46,332 bases of DNA from an uncultured Actinomyces sp. (lineage in GTDB: Bacteria; Actinomycetota; Actinomycetes; Actinomycetales; Actinomycetaceae). The stretch is taken from positions 1 through 46,332 of the forward strand of contig CALISI010000058.1 in NCBI GenBank assembly GCA_938041695.1, in the 5' to 3' direction. Of the stretch, positions 7,999 through 14,585 are shown piece after piece. Positions within the stretch are counted from its first letter, which is position 1; each line of letters begins with the position of its first letter. Made by a program: the position numbers and the translations under genes. The notes beneath the pieces are model-generated. The model had not been told where the DNA came from, made no database searches, and saw only the letters and a list, made by a program, of their open reading frames with translations.

Positions 7999-9135
7999 AT
8001 GAAAACCCGCCTCGCCACCCTGACCGCAATCCTGGCCACCGCCACCCTGACCCTCACCGCCTGCGCGGGCGGCTCCGGCTCCACCGCCACCCAGTCGGAG
8101 CAGACCACCCAGGAGACCACGGCCTCGTCGACACGCACGATCACCGACCACGCGGGCAACGAGGTCACCCTGCCCGCCCAGGTCACTCGCGTCGCCATCG
8201 ACCAGATCCCCATCGAATCCACCTACCTGGCCTACTTCGACGGCAAGGCCCCCTACCTGGTGGGCATGAGCGCCGCCCGCGTCAAGGCGATGAGCCAGAC
8301 GATCGCCGCCGAGATGGCCCCCGAAATGATGCAGGTGGACACCAGCTACTACGACAAGGGCGAGCTCAACGCTGAGGCCCTCCTGAACCTGAACGTCGAC
8401 GTCGTCTTCTACAACGCCTACAACAAGGAACATGGCGAAATGTTCCGCAAGGCCGGCATCCCGGCCGTCGGCTTTACGACGCTGGGCAACCCCTCGGAGA
8501 CTTACGCGCAGTGGATGGAGCTCCTCGAGGACGTATTCAACGAGGACGGCCACATGGCCGACAAGATCGCGCTCGGCAAGGACCTCGTCGCCGACGCCCG
8601 CGCGCGTACCGCGAAGGTCCCCGAAGACCAGAAGGTCTCGACGATGGTGCTCATGGGTGCCGCCGACGGTCAGCTCGCGGTCGCGGGCGGCAAGGACGGC
8701 TGGTTCACCAACGAATGGGCCGACTCGCTCAACTACACGAACGTTTCGCGCGACACCGACACCTCGCACACGCCCGTCACCTTCGAGCAGGTCCTCACGT
8801 GGGATCCCCAGGTCCTCCTCGTCACCGGCAAGGGCATGTCGAACATGACGGCGAACTCCGTACTGACGAACTCGGTCGAGGGCGTGGACCTGTCCACCCT
8901 CAGCTCCGTGAAGTCCGGCCGCGTCTACTCCACCGGCCTGGGCATGTGGAACTGGTTCACCCCCAACCCGGATGCTCCCATCGTCGCCAACTGGCTCGGC
9001 GCCTCCCTGTACCCGGAGCAGTTCTCCGACGTTGTCCTCGTGTCGATGACGAAGGACTACTACCAGAAGATGTACAACTTCACGCTCACGGACGAGCAGG
9101 CCCGCGCCATCGTCAACCCGGACTCCGCGTCCTGA
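7999..9135 (+). CDS. Substrate-binding lipoprotein of an iron/siderophore/heme ABC importer
   Basis: A 378-residue secreted lipoprotein. The signal peptide is residues 1-21, with lipobox L19-T-A-C22. A Ser/Thr-rich linker follows, then a two-lobed FecB/BtuF-like domain starting TRTITDHAGNEVTLP, the usual opening of class III metal-chelate binding proteins. Other family features are LNVDVVFYN, VLTWDPQVLLV and a C-terminal GRVYSTGLG. Start ATG 7999 has GAGAGG nearby; the much longer upstream frame crosses the promoter region and is not coding. It is the first gene of an importer operon; the following hairpin (9142-9178) may let it be made in excess over the membrane parts. Confidence 0.9.
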   Translation: MKTRLATLTAILATATLTLTACAGGSGSTATQSEQTTQETTASSTRTITDHAGNEVTLPAQVTRVAIDQIPIESTYLAYFDGKAPYLVGMSAARVKAMSQTIAAEMAPEMMQVDTSYYDKGELNAEALLNLNVDVVFYNAYNKEHGEMFRKAGIPAVGFTTLGNPSETYAQWMELLEDVFNEDGHMADKIALGKDLVADARARTAKVPEDQKVSTMVLMGAADGQLAVAGGKDGWFTNEWADSLNYTNVSRDTDTSHTPVTFEQVLTWDPQVLLVTGKGMSNMTANSVLTNSVEGVDLSTLSSVKSGRVYSTGLGMWNWFTPNPDAPIVANWLGASLYPEQFSDVVLVSMTKDYYQKMYNFTLTDEQARAIVNPDSAS

Positions 9136-9141
9136 TACCTG

Positions 9142-9178
9142 GCCCCGGCCTCGTCTTCCCCATCGACGAGGCCGGGGC
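9142..9178 (+). terminator. Perfect intercistronic hairpin (attenuator or mRNA stabiliser)
   Basis: Fourteen-base-pair perfect stem GCCCCGGCCTCGTC/GACGAGGCCGGGGC with a 9-base loop and no T tract. It lies 7 bases after the lipoprotein stop and before the permease. Both arms are copies of an 11-mer frequent throughout the window. Likely roles are partial termination or 3'-end protection of the lipoprotein message. Confidence 0.65.
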
Positions 9179-9222
9179 ACCTGATGCGTGAGACGCCCGG
9201 TGAGCGTCGGGGAGAGAACATC

Positions 9223-10251
9223 ATGAAGTCTGTGCTGACCAGGAATGGGCGGCTGCGCGTGTGGGTGATTCCCACACTGATCACCCTCATCGTTATGTGC
9301 GCGGCGGCGGCCATGCTGATTGGCCGTTTTTCCGTGTCCCTGGAGGACGTGGTCGCGGCGCTGCGCGCGAGGTTCTGGGGTGGCCCGGCAGTGCCCCCGC
9401 GCGTCAACTCCGTCGTGTTTGACCTGCGGGCGCCGCGCATCATCGTGGCGATCCTGATCGGCGGGGGTCTGTCGGTTGCCGGCGCCTCGTTCCAGTCGCT
9501 GTTCTCCAATCCCCTGGCCACGCCGGACACCCTGGGTGTCGCGGCGGGCACGTGCGTCGGCGCGGTCATCGCTCTGCTGCTGGATTGGAACCTGATCGGT
9601 GTGCAGGCCGCGGCGCTCGTCGCGGGCCTGGCGACGATGGCGTTCACGACGGCGATTTCACGCACGCGCACGGGTGCTTTCAACGTCATCACGCTCGTGC
9701 TCGGCGGCGTCATCGTGTCCGCCCTGGCGAACGCGGTCCTCTCGCTCCTCAAGCTGACGGCCGACCCGACGAGCCAGCTCCCCGAGATCACCTACTGGCT
9801 CATGGGCTCGCTCGCCGCAGTCACCTACCACCAGATCGCACTGGGTGCCCCCTTCATCATCGCGGGCGTCGTCGTCATCCTGGCGCTGCGCTGGCAGCTC
9901 AACATCCTCTCCCTCTCAGAGGACGAGGCCCGCTCAGCCGGCGTCAACGTCTCCCTCATGCGCGCCATCCTCATCGTTGCCTCGACGGTCATCACGGCCT
10001 CGGTCATTTCGATGTGCGGCCAGGTCGGCTGGGTCGGCCTGCTCGTGCCGCACTGCGCGCGCATGCTGTGCGGGCAGAACAACCGCGCGGTCATCCCGGT
10101 CTCGCTGCTGCTCGGGTCGGCGCTCATGATCGTCATCGACACGCTCGCGCGATCCCTGTCGGCCTCGGAGATCCCCATTTCGATCCTGACGGCCATCATC
10201 GGTGCCCCCTTCTTTATCGTGCTGCTGCGCCGAACGGGAGGAGCGCGATGA
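9223..10251 (+). CDS. FecCD-family ABC importer permease
   Basis: A 342-residue integral membrane protein of the iron-chelate/vitamin B12 importer type. I prefer ATG 9223 because GGGGAGAG precedes it; an earlier ATG at 9184 would add 13 charged residues. Family features are LRAPRIIVAILIGGGLSVAGASFQ near residue 70, NPLATPDTLGVAAG, the LVLGGVIVSAL region, and GWVGLLVPHCAR near the C-terminus, the loop that touches the ATPase. One permease gene implies a homodimer. Its 3' end overlaps the ATPase gene start (ATGA). Confidence 0.92.
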   Translation: MKSVLTRNGRLRVWVIPTLITLIVMCAAAAMLIGRFSVSLEDVVAALRARFWGGPAVPPRVNSVVFDLRAPRIIVAILIGGGLSVAGASFQSLFSNPLATPDTLGVAAGTCVGAVIALLLDWNLIGVQAAALVAGLATMAFTTAISRTRTGAFNVITLVLGGVIVSALANAVLSLLKLTADPTSQLPEITYWLMGSLAAVTYHQIALGAPFIIAGVVVILALRWQLNILSLSEDEARSAGVNVSLMRAILIVASTVITASVISMCGQVGWVGLLVPHCARMLCGQNNRAVIPVSLLLGSALMIVIDTLARSLSASEIPISILTAIIGAPFFIVLLRRTGGAR

Positions 10252-11048
10252 TCAGCGTCGAAAACGCGACCTTCACCTATCCGGGCGCACCCTCCCCAAT
10301 CCTGACGAACGTGTCCTTCGAGGTGCCCGAGCGCTCGCTCCTGGCCATCCTGGGTCCGAACGGCGCCGGCAAGACGACGCTGCTGCGCACCATGATCGGC
10401 CTGCAGAAGTGGGACAGCGGGCGCACACTCATCGACGGCACCCCCATTTCGTCGATGTCGACCCGGGCACTGGGACGCGTCCTGTCCTACGTTCCGCAGG
10501 CACGCAACGCCTCGAACGTCGCACTCACGGGCCTCGAGATGGTCATGGTCGGACGAGCCCCGCACATGCGCACCCTCGCACAGCCCGGAGCGCGCGAGGA
10601 GCGTATGGCCCGCGACGTCCTCGACGAGGTGGGCGCCTCCCACCTGGCCGAGATGCCCTGCGCGACCATGTCGGGCGGCCAATTCCAGATGATACTCATC
10701 GCCCGCGCCCTCGTCGCCGACCCGCGGGTCCTCGTGCTCGACGAGCCGGAGACCGGCCTGGATTTCCGCAACCAGCTCATCGTCCTGGGACTCCTCGAGC
10801 GCCTCGTGAGGGACCGAGGCCTCGCCGTCATCATGAACACGCACTACCCGGCGCACGCCCTGCGCGTCGCGGACCAGGTCGCGCTCTTCTCCTCCACGCA
10901 CGAGGCCGTGGTCGGTCCTGCATCCTTCGTCATGAACGCGGACACTCTCGCGCGCGTCTTCGGGGTGGACGTCGCGATCGGGAGCGTGGACTTCGAGGGC
11001 GAGGACGTGCAGGCCATCGTTCCGGTTCGACTGAGTGGAAGCAAGTAG
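10248..11048 (+). CDS. FecE-type ABC importer ATPase
   Basis: A 266-residue ATPase that powers the preceding FecCD-type permease. Walker A is GPNGAGKTT (36-44), the Q-loop lies in SYVPQAR, the signature is MSGGQ (141-145, Met replacing the usual Leu), Walker B is VLDEPETGLD, and the H-loop is NTHYP. The start overlaps the permease stop by 4 bases, indicating coupled translation. Together with the lipoprotein this makes a complete importer for a ferric siderophore, heme or a related chelate. The window contains a heme-synthesis operon but no marker that decides the substrate. Confidence 0.92.
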   Translation: MISVENATFTYPGAPSPILTNVSFEVPERSLLAILGPNGAGKTTLLRTMIGLQKWDSGRTLIDGTPISSMSTRALGRVLSYVPQARNASNVALTGLEMVMVGRAPHMRTLAQPGAREERMARDVLDEVGASHLAEMPCATMSGGQFQMILIARALVADPRVLVLDEPETGLDFRNQLIVLGLLERLVRDRGLAVIMNTHYPAHALRVADQVALFSSTHEAVVGPASFVMNADTLARVFGVDVAIGSVDFEGEDVQAIVPVRLSGSK

Positions 11049-11097
11049 CGTCATCTCGCCGAAAACTTCTTCATCACGATTGTGCAGGTCAGCCACA

Positions 11098-11126
11098 TTT
11101 TGGCTGCGAGTGCGTTACCGTATAAG
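11098..11126 (+). promoter_or_regulatory. Probable promoter of the cold-shock gene
   Basis: TTTTGG (11098-11103) and TATAAG (11121-11126) are separated by 17 bases, giving a message with a leader of about 115 bases before the cold-shock start codon. Confidence 0.45.
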
Positions 11127-11184
11127 TGTGATTCCACACGCCCAGTCCGGGGACATCAAAGCCGGGCCGGGTCGACGGGACCAT

Positions 11185-11242
11185 GTCGGCTCCGCAGACG
11201 GAGCCGACCGGTGCCCCAGCGTTGGGGCGAACACGAAGGAGG
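11185..11242 (+). promoter_or_regulatory. Structured leader of the cold-shock gene
   Basis: Two consecutive hairpins: GTCGGCTCCG/CGGAGCCGAC with a CAGA loop (11185-11208, 10 perfect pairs) and GCCCC/GGGGC (11213-11228). The RBS GAAGGAGG (11236-11242) follows in a single-stranded stretch. Long structured leaders are known to control cold-shock messages; whether this one senses temperature is inference. Confidence 0.5.
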
Positions 11243-11246
11243 GCCC

Positions 11247-11456
11247 ATGGCTACCGGGACCATCAAATGGTTCAACGACGCCAAAGGCTTCGGATTCATC
11301 ACTCCTGATGACGAATCCGGCGACGTCTTCGTGCACTATTCAAACATCATCGGCCAATCTGGGCGACGCACTCTTCTAGAGGGCGAGAAGGTCGAATATG
11401 AGGCGATTGAAGGACCAAAGGGCCTCCAAGCCATGAATGTAGCACGAGCCGAGTGA
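11247..11456 (+). CDS. csp: Cold-shock protein, CspA family
   Basis: A 69-residue single cold-shock domain that binds single-stranded RNA/DNA and acts as an RNA chaperone. RNP1 is KGFGFIT (13-19) and RNP2 is VFVHYS (27-32). The opening MATGTIKWFNDAKGFGFI is the family hallmark. A very strong RBS (AAGGAGG) lies 5 bases before the ATG at 11247. The gene is monocistronic, with its own promoter, a structured leader and a terminator hairpin at 11462-11492. Confidence 0.95.
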   Translation: MATGTIKWFNDAKGFGFITPDDESGDVFVHYSNIIGQSGRRTLLEGEKVEYEAIEGPKGLQAMNVARAE

Positions 11457-11461
11457 CACTG

Positions 11462-11492
11462 TGTGCCCGGGTGGAGATCCCACTCGGGCACA
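11462..11492 (+). terminator. Terminator hairpin after csp
   Basis: TGTGCCCGGGTGG pairs with CCACTCGGGCACA (one G-T pair) around an AGATC loop, 5 bases after the csp stop. There is almost no T tract, so termination may be weak. Confidence 0.65.
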
Positions 11493-11650
11493 CTTGCATG
11501 AAACGGCACGTTCCTCATCCATCTCGCACATAATTTGTTCGTTGACACAACTGTGTTTTAACTGGTTTTTACGATGCTTGTGCCATGCCTTACAAGGGAT
11601 TGCGAGGTATAGACTGATCGGTGAAATCGAAGTAGCATAGTGACTGCACC

Positions 11651-11682
11651 AAGGGGGGCGACCACGAGTCACCTCCCTTTTT
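11651..11682 (+). terminator. Terminator-like hairpin in the leader of the small membrane gene
   Basis: AAGGGGGG and CCTCCCTT flank a 13-base loop and are followed by T residues. A competing pair GTGACT (11640-11645)/AGTCAC (11667-11672) overlaps the same arms. It could end a short transcript or act as an attenuator for the gene at 11789; otherwise 11500-11788 shows nothing recognisable. Confidence 0.4.
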
Positions 11683-11788
11683 CAATACCGTCGCTCACCC
11701 GGGCGACACGGGCCGAAAAGGCCCACACACGCTGGCGTGCGGGGCGCGCTTCGCGTTTCCGCGCGAAGACATTCTCAAGGAGAACCCC

Positions 11789-12007
11789 ATGAACAACATC
11801 GTCAAGGCTGAAACCGCTCCCACCATGTCCCAGGCCACCGCCTCGGCCTCCGCGCTCGTGGCCCTCATCGTCGTCCTCGCGGCCCTCGGCGTGTTCGCCG
11901 CCCTGCAGGTTGCCTCGGTCGCGTCGGTCGTCTTCGCGGTCGTTATCGCCCTGACCGCCCTGATCGTCTCCCCCGCGATCCTCTCGATCGCACGCACTCG
12001 CGCCTGA
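11789..12007 (+). CDS. Small two-helix membrane protein, function unknown
   Basis: A 72-residue protein with CAAGGAGAA 6 bases before its ATG and a perfect terminator after it, so it is very likely expressed. After a 20-residue hydrophilic start come two hydrophobic segments, about 21-43 and 46-66, rich in Ala and Val, with a short basic tail ARTRA. There is no cysteine and no recognised domain. It has a roughly 280-base leader after csp with hairpins (11651-11682, and GC-rich pairing near 11745), unusual for such a short gene. I do not recognise the family. Confidence 0.7.
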   Translation: MNNIVKAETAPTMSQATASASALVALIVVLAALGVFAALQVASVASVVFAVVIALTALIVSPAILSIARTRA

Positions 12008-12050
12008 GCTTATGCGGGGCGCGTGAGCATCGCGCGCCCCACCCCCGCCA

Positions 12051-12080
12051 GCGTGACACCGCAGAGGTGTCACGCTTTTT
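12051..12080 (+). terminator. Rho-independent terminator
   Basis: Perfect 10-bp stem GCGTGACACC/GGTGTCACGC, loop GCAGA, then TTTTT. It ends the small membrane protein transcript and isolates the next cassette. Confidence 0.9.
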
Positions 12081-12146
12081 CGTTGCTTTCTTGCCCCTCT
12101 GACACTCGTAGCACCTCCTCCCTTCCCCCGGTCTGAGCATCTCCAC

Positions 12147-12183
12147 TCGGGCACCTCCTCTCGGGCACCTCCTCTCGGGCACC
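12147..12183. repeat. 14-bp tandem repeat, 2.6 copies
   Basis: TCGGGCACCTCCTC occurs at 12147 and 12161, with a third partial copy at 12175. It lies in the 266-base gap between the terminator at 12080 and the gene at 12274, which otherwise contains only that gene's promoter region. Confidence 0.8.
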
Positions 12184-12273
12184 GTCGCCAACCATGGCCC
12201 GATGAGGAGATTTGCATATTGTGCTCTCCCCCACTAAAGTCCATCTGTTAAGCACGACATCAAGGAGGATGCC

Positions 12274-12573
12274 ATGAGCGATTTTCAGATGGACACGGAG
12301 CAGCTACGGTCCGCAGCGGACACGGTACACCAGCTCTCAGCCAACATGTCCGAGTTCAAACTGAAGAAGGCAAGCCCTTTCTTCGTCGACACTGGCGACG
12401 CTGCCGTCGGCACCGCACTTATCTATTTCACCGGCATGTACAACGCACACAAAAACGCGGCCCACCATTGGCTCGATAAGACCGCAGGCGCACTGCGTGA
12501 CACGGCGCAGGCGACCGAGGACATGGACGACGAAATCGCCGAGACCTTCAAGTCCATTTTCTCCAAGCTCTAG
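12274..12573 (+). CDS. Small helical ESX/WXG100-like protein, candidate secretion partner
   Basis: A 99-residue protein with a strong RBS (AAGGAGG) before ATG 12274. It is predicted to be almost wholly helical: a hydrophilic N-terminal helix (TEQLRSAADTVHQLSANM), a turn with DTGDAAVG around 38-45, and a second long helix ending in acidic residues and FSKL. Size and layout are those of WXG100/EspC-like type VII secretion proteins, although a WxG motif is absent. It is immediately upstream of a WXG-domain effector, the place where type VII partner/chaperone proteins are encoded, so it may form the export dimer with that effector. Assignment rests on shape and position. Confidence 0.6.
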   Translation: MSDFQMDTEQLRSAADTVHQLSANMSEFKLKKASPFFVDTGDAAVGTALIYFTGMYNAHKNAAHHWLDKTAGALRDTAQATEDMDDEIAETFKSIFSKL

Positions 12574-12586
12574 AAACGAGTCTGCC

Positions 12587-13909
12587 ATGCATTCACCATT
12601 CGCTTTGCTCTTCCCTCAGCCTCCTGGCGATCTCGGATCTATCTGGTCGTGCCAGAACGAACTACGCAACCAATCACGCGATGTCCGATCGCTCCGGAAC
12701 GACATCTCCCAATTAGCCTCCACCCTGACAGCTTGGAAGGGGGAAGCAAAGAGGGCTTTCATACGGAGCAAGAACGATGAGCTGACCGAACTCGCCAACT
12801 GGGAGGACGGAACCCTCCAGGCGGCAGATGCGTTGAAGAATTACTACTTCAAGCTCGAAGAAGCGAAGAATACTGTCGATTCCATCCGTGGGCAGGCCGA
12901 TGACCTATGGAATGAGTTTTGGGCACTCCCCCTCCTCGATCGTATCGCTCACCGGGAAGAATACGAGGCGAAATTAAGGGAGCTGAAGGCTAGTTACAAC
13001 GACGCTACGACTACTCTCTCAGACGAGGCCCTCAATACCGCTGCCTCTTTAAGAGAAGCCCTCTACTTCACTCCCGAGGACCATCAACAGATCGACATTG
13101 ATAACGACGGTGACCTGGACGATGTTGACCTTGGAGACACGCGCATGATGTCGCAACAGGAGCTCGACGACATCAATCAGCACCTGCAGGATCCGTCGAA
13201 GCCACTGTTCGACATCCGTCAGCACCAGATCGGCGACTGCCACCTGTTGTCCACCCTGAACGCCTATAACCAGACACAAAAGGGCCGAGAATACCTAGCA
13301 AGCCTGGTCACTCCGCACTACAACGCGCAAGGAAAGATCGACGGGTACTTCGTGGACTTCCCGGGATACGGGAGAAACGAAAAGCGCGTGTTCGTCCAGG
13401 ACGTCATGACTTATGGCGACACAGCCGGGAACTCATCCAAGGCGGATCTCGCTTCCATCTTCGAGAAAGCCTTCATTCAGTCCCACGAGGGAGGAACGAA
13501 GAGCATGTTCCCCCACGGAGGAGCGTCGGCGAGCTTCTCAGCAATCACCATGCAGAAAATCTCCGGCGAACCAGGAAACATCATCCCAAACGTTGGACTC
13601 AATCATGGAGACCTCAAACACAGGACCATTGATGCAATCAAGTGGGGACATCCCATTGTCGCCGAGTCCAGCCCATTCGCCGGAGACGCGCAGGCCACTG
13701 TCGGCAACAGGCAGGAGAATATCAAGATCGCTTCCAGCCACGTCTACACGGTGGCCGCAGCTGACGAAAATGGCGTGACCCTCATCAACCCGTGGGGCCA
13801 TAACGACCGTAGTGATGGCAGCGGTGGCAGCACAGGAGCGACCTTCACGATGAGCTGGGAAGATTTCTACGCCAACTATGGCGATGTGACCGTGGGGTTT
13901 ATCCCATGA
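12587..13909 (+). CDS. WXG-domain secreted effector with EF-hand-like loop and calpain-like cysteine protease domain
   Basis: A 440-residue protein. I use ATG 12587, where the helical domain begins. Residues 1-110 are helical with a W50-K-G52 motif, like the export domains of type VII effectors; there is no signal peptide. D170-x-D-x-D-G-D-x-D-x-x-D181 is a complete EF-hand/dockerin-type calcium loop. From about 205 the sequence follows calpain-type papain-fold proteases: Q212-x-x-x-G-D-C218 (oxyanion Gln and nucleophile), H385 in SSHVYTV, and N401-P-W-G. All three catalytic residues are therefore present. The gene is AT-richer than its neighbours (50% G+C at 12841-12900), suggesting transfer. 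It lies 13 bases after the small helical gene and overlaps the next gene by 4 bases. Predicted role: contact-dependent antibacterial or anti-host protease. Confidence 0.7.
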   Translation: MHSPFALLFPQPPGDLGSIWSCQNELRNQSRDVRSLRNDISQLASTLTAWKGEAKRAFIRSKNDELTELANWEDGTLQAADALKNYYFKLEEAKNTVDSIRGQADDLWNEFWALPLLDRIAHREEYEAKLRELKASYNDATTTLSDEALNTAASLREALYFTPEDHQQIDIDNDGDLDDVDLGDTRMMSQQELDDINQHLQDPSKPLFDIRQHQIGDCHLLSTLNAYNQTQKGREYLASLVTPHYNAQGKIDGYFVDFPGYGRNEKRVFVQDVMTYGDTAGNSSKADLASIFEKAFIQSHEGGTKSMFPHGGASASFSAITMQKISGEPGNIIPNVGLNHGDLKHRTIDAIKWGHPIVAESSPFAGDAQATVGNRQENIKIASSHVYTVAAADENGVTLINPWGHNDRSDGSGGSTGATFTMSWEDFYANYGDVTVGFIP

Positions 13910-14388
13910 GCATCAGACCCGCACGCGTCCGCGCCATCATCGTAGCCGTCCTCGTCCTGGCGTTCGTCATCCCCTGGACCTACGCACACATCGCCTACTC
14001 CTGGGACTGGAAAGAAAAAACCGAGGGCGACGCCTGCACCGGCCGATACTACCTCACCCCATACGACAAGCAACGATCCATTTTCCTCGGCGTTCTCGCC
14101 GACGGACGAAAGGTTCGTATGGGAAGTAGGGGGGAAGTCTCTATGGGGCACCAGATTGGTTCCTTCGGAATATCCGCCACCAGCGACAACGAACACTACG
14201 ACTTAATCGGTCAGGCCAAAGACCTACACCGAGGCGACAGCATCACCGTCGAGGGGGTCGGCACCTTCACCCTGAAGGAAGCACACTCCGACATCGTCTG
14301 GTTCACCCCCAACCCAGGAAAAGCACTGTTCTGCTTTGACCCAGACCCCACATTCACGATGAACAACTTCGCACAACAAGGCCACTGA
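13906..14388 (+). CDS. Membrane-anchored protein, candidate immunity protein of the protease effector
   Basis: A 160-residue protein whose ATG overlaps the effector stop (ATGA), so the two are made together. Residues 8-29 form one membrane helix after a basic start; the remaining 130 residues would face outside. They contain two cysteines, C44 and C143, that could form a disulfide, and beta-rich sequence such as GDSITVEGVGTFTL. No family recognised. Position directly after a toxin-like gene and extracytoplasmic topology fit an immunity protein that neutralises a protease delivered to the cell surface. It could instead be a structural partner of the effector. Confidence 0.6.
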   Translation: MSIRPARVRAIIVAVLVLAFVIPWTYAHIAYSWDWKEKTEGDACTGRYYLTPYDKQRSIFLGVLADGRKVRMGSRGEVSMGHQIGSFGISATSDNEHYDLIGQAKDLHRGDSITVEGVGTFTLKEAHSDIVWFTPNPGKALFCFDPDPTFTMNNFAQQGH

Positions 14389-14443
14389 CGACAACAACCG
14401 CCCCAGCGGAGCACCCGCAATCCACCCACCAACGGTAGAGACG

Positions 14444-14475
14444 AGGGGTGGGGACCCACCAGGATCCCCACCCCT
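14444..14475. terminator. Bidirectional terminator-like hairpin
   Basis: Perfect 11-bp stem AGGGGTGGGGA/TCCCCACCCCT with a 10-base loop, 55 bases after the candidate immunity gene and between convergent transcripts. No T tract. Confidence 0.6.
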
Positions 14476-14504
14476 GAGCCGTTCACGCCACAGATGACGC
14501 GACG

Positions 14505-14585
14505 CGGTCGATTACTCGGGCTGAGCTGCAGCGGTCGATTACTCGGGCTGAGCTGCAGCGGTCGATTACTCGGGCTGAGCTGCAG
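14505..14585. repeat. Three exact tandem copies of a 27-bp unit at the 3' end of hemL
   Basis: Units at 14505, 14532 and 14559, each beginning CGGTCGATTACTCGGGCTGA. Each contains the last codons of hemL and its TAA stop, so the C-terminal end of the gene has been triplicated. The stop used is in the copy nearest hemL (14566-14568); the other two copies are untranslated. Confidence 0.9.
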
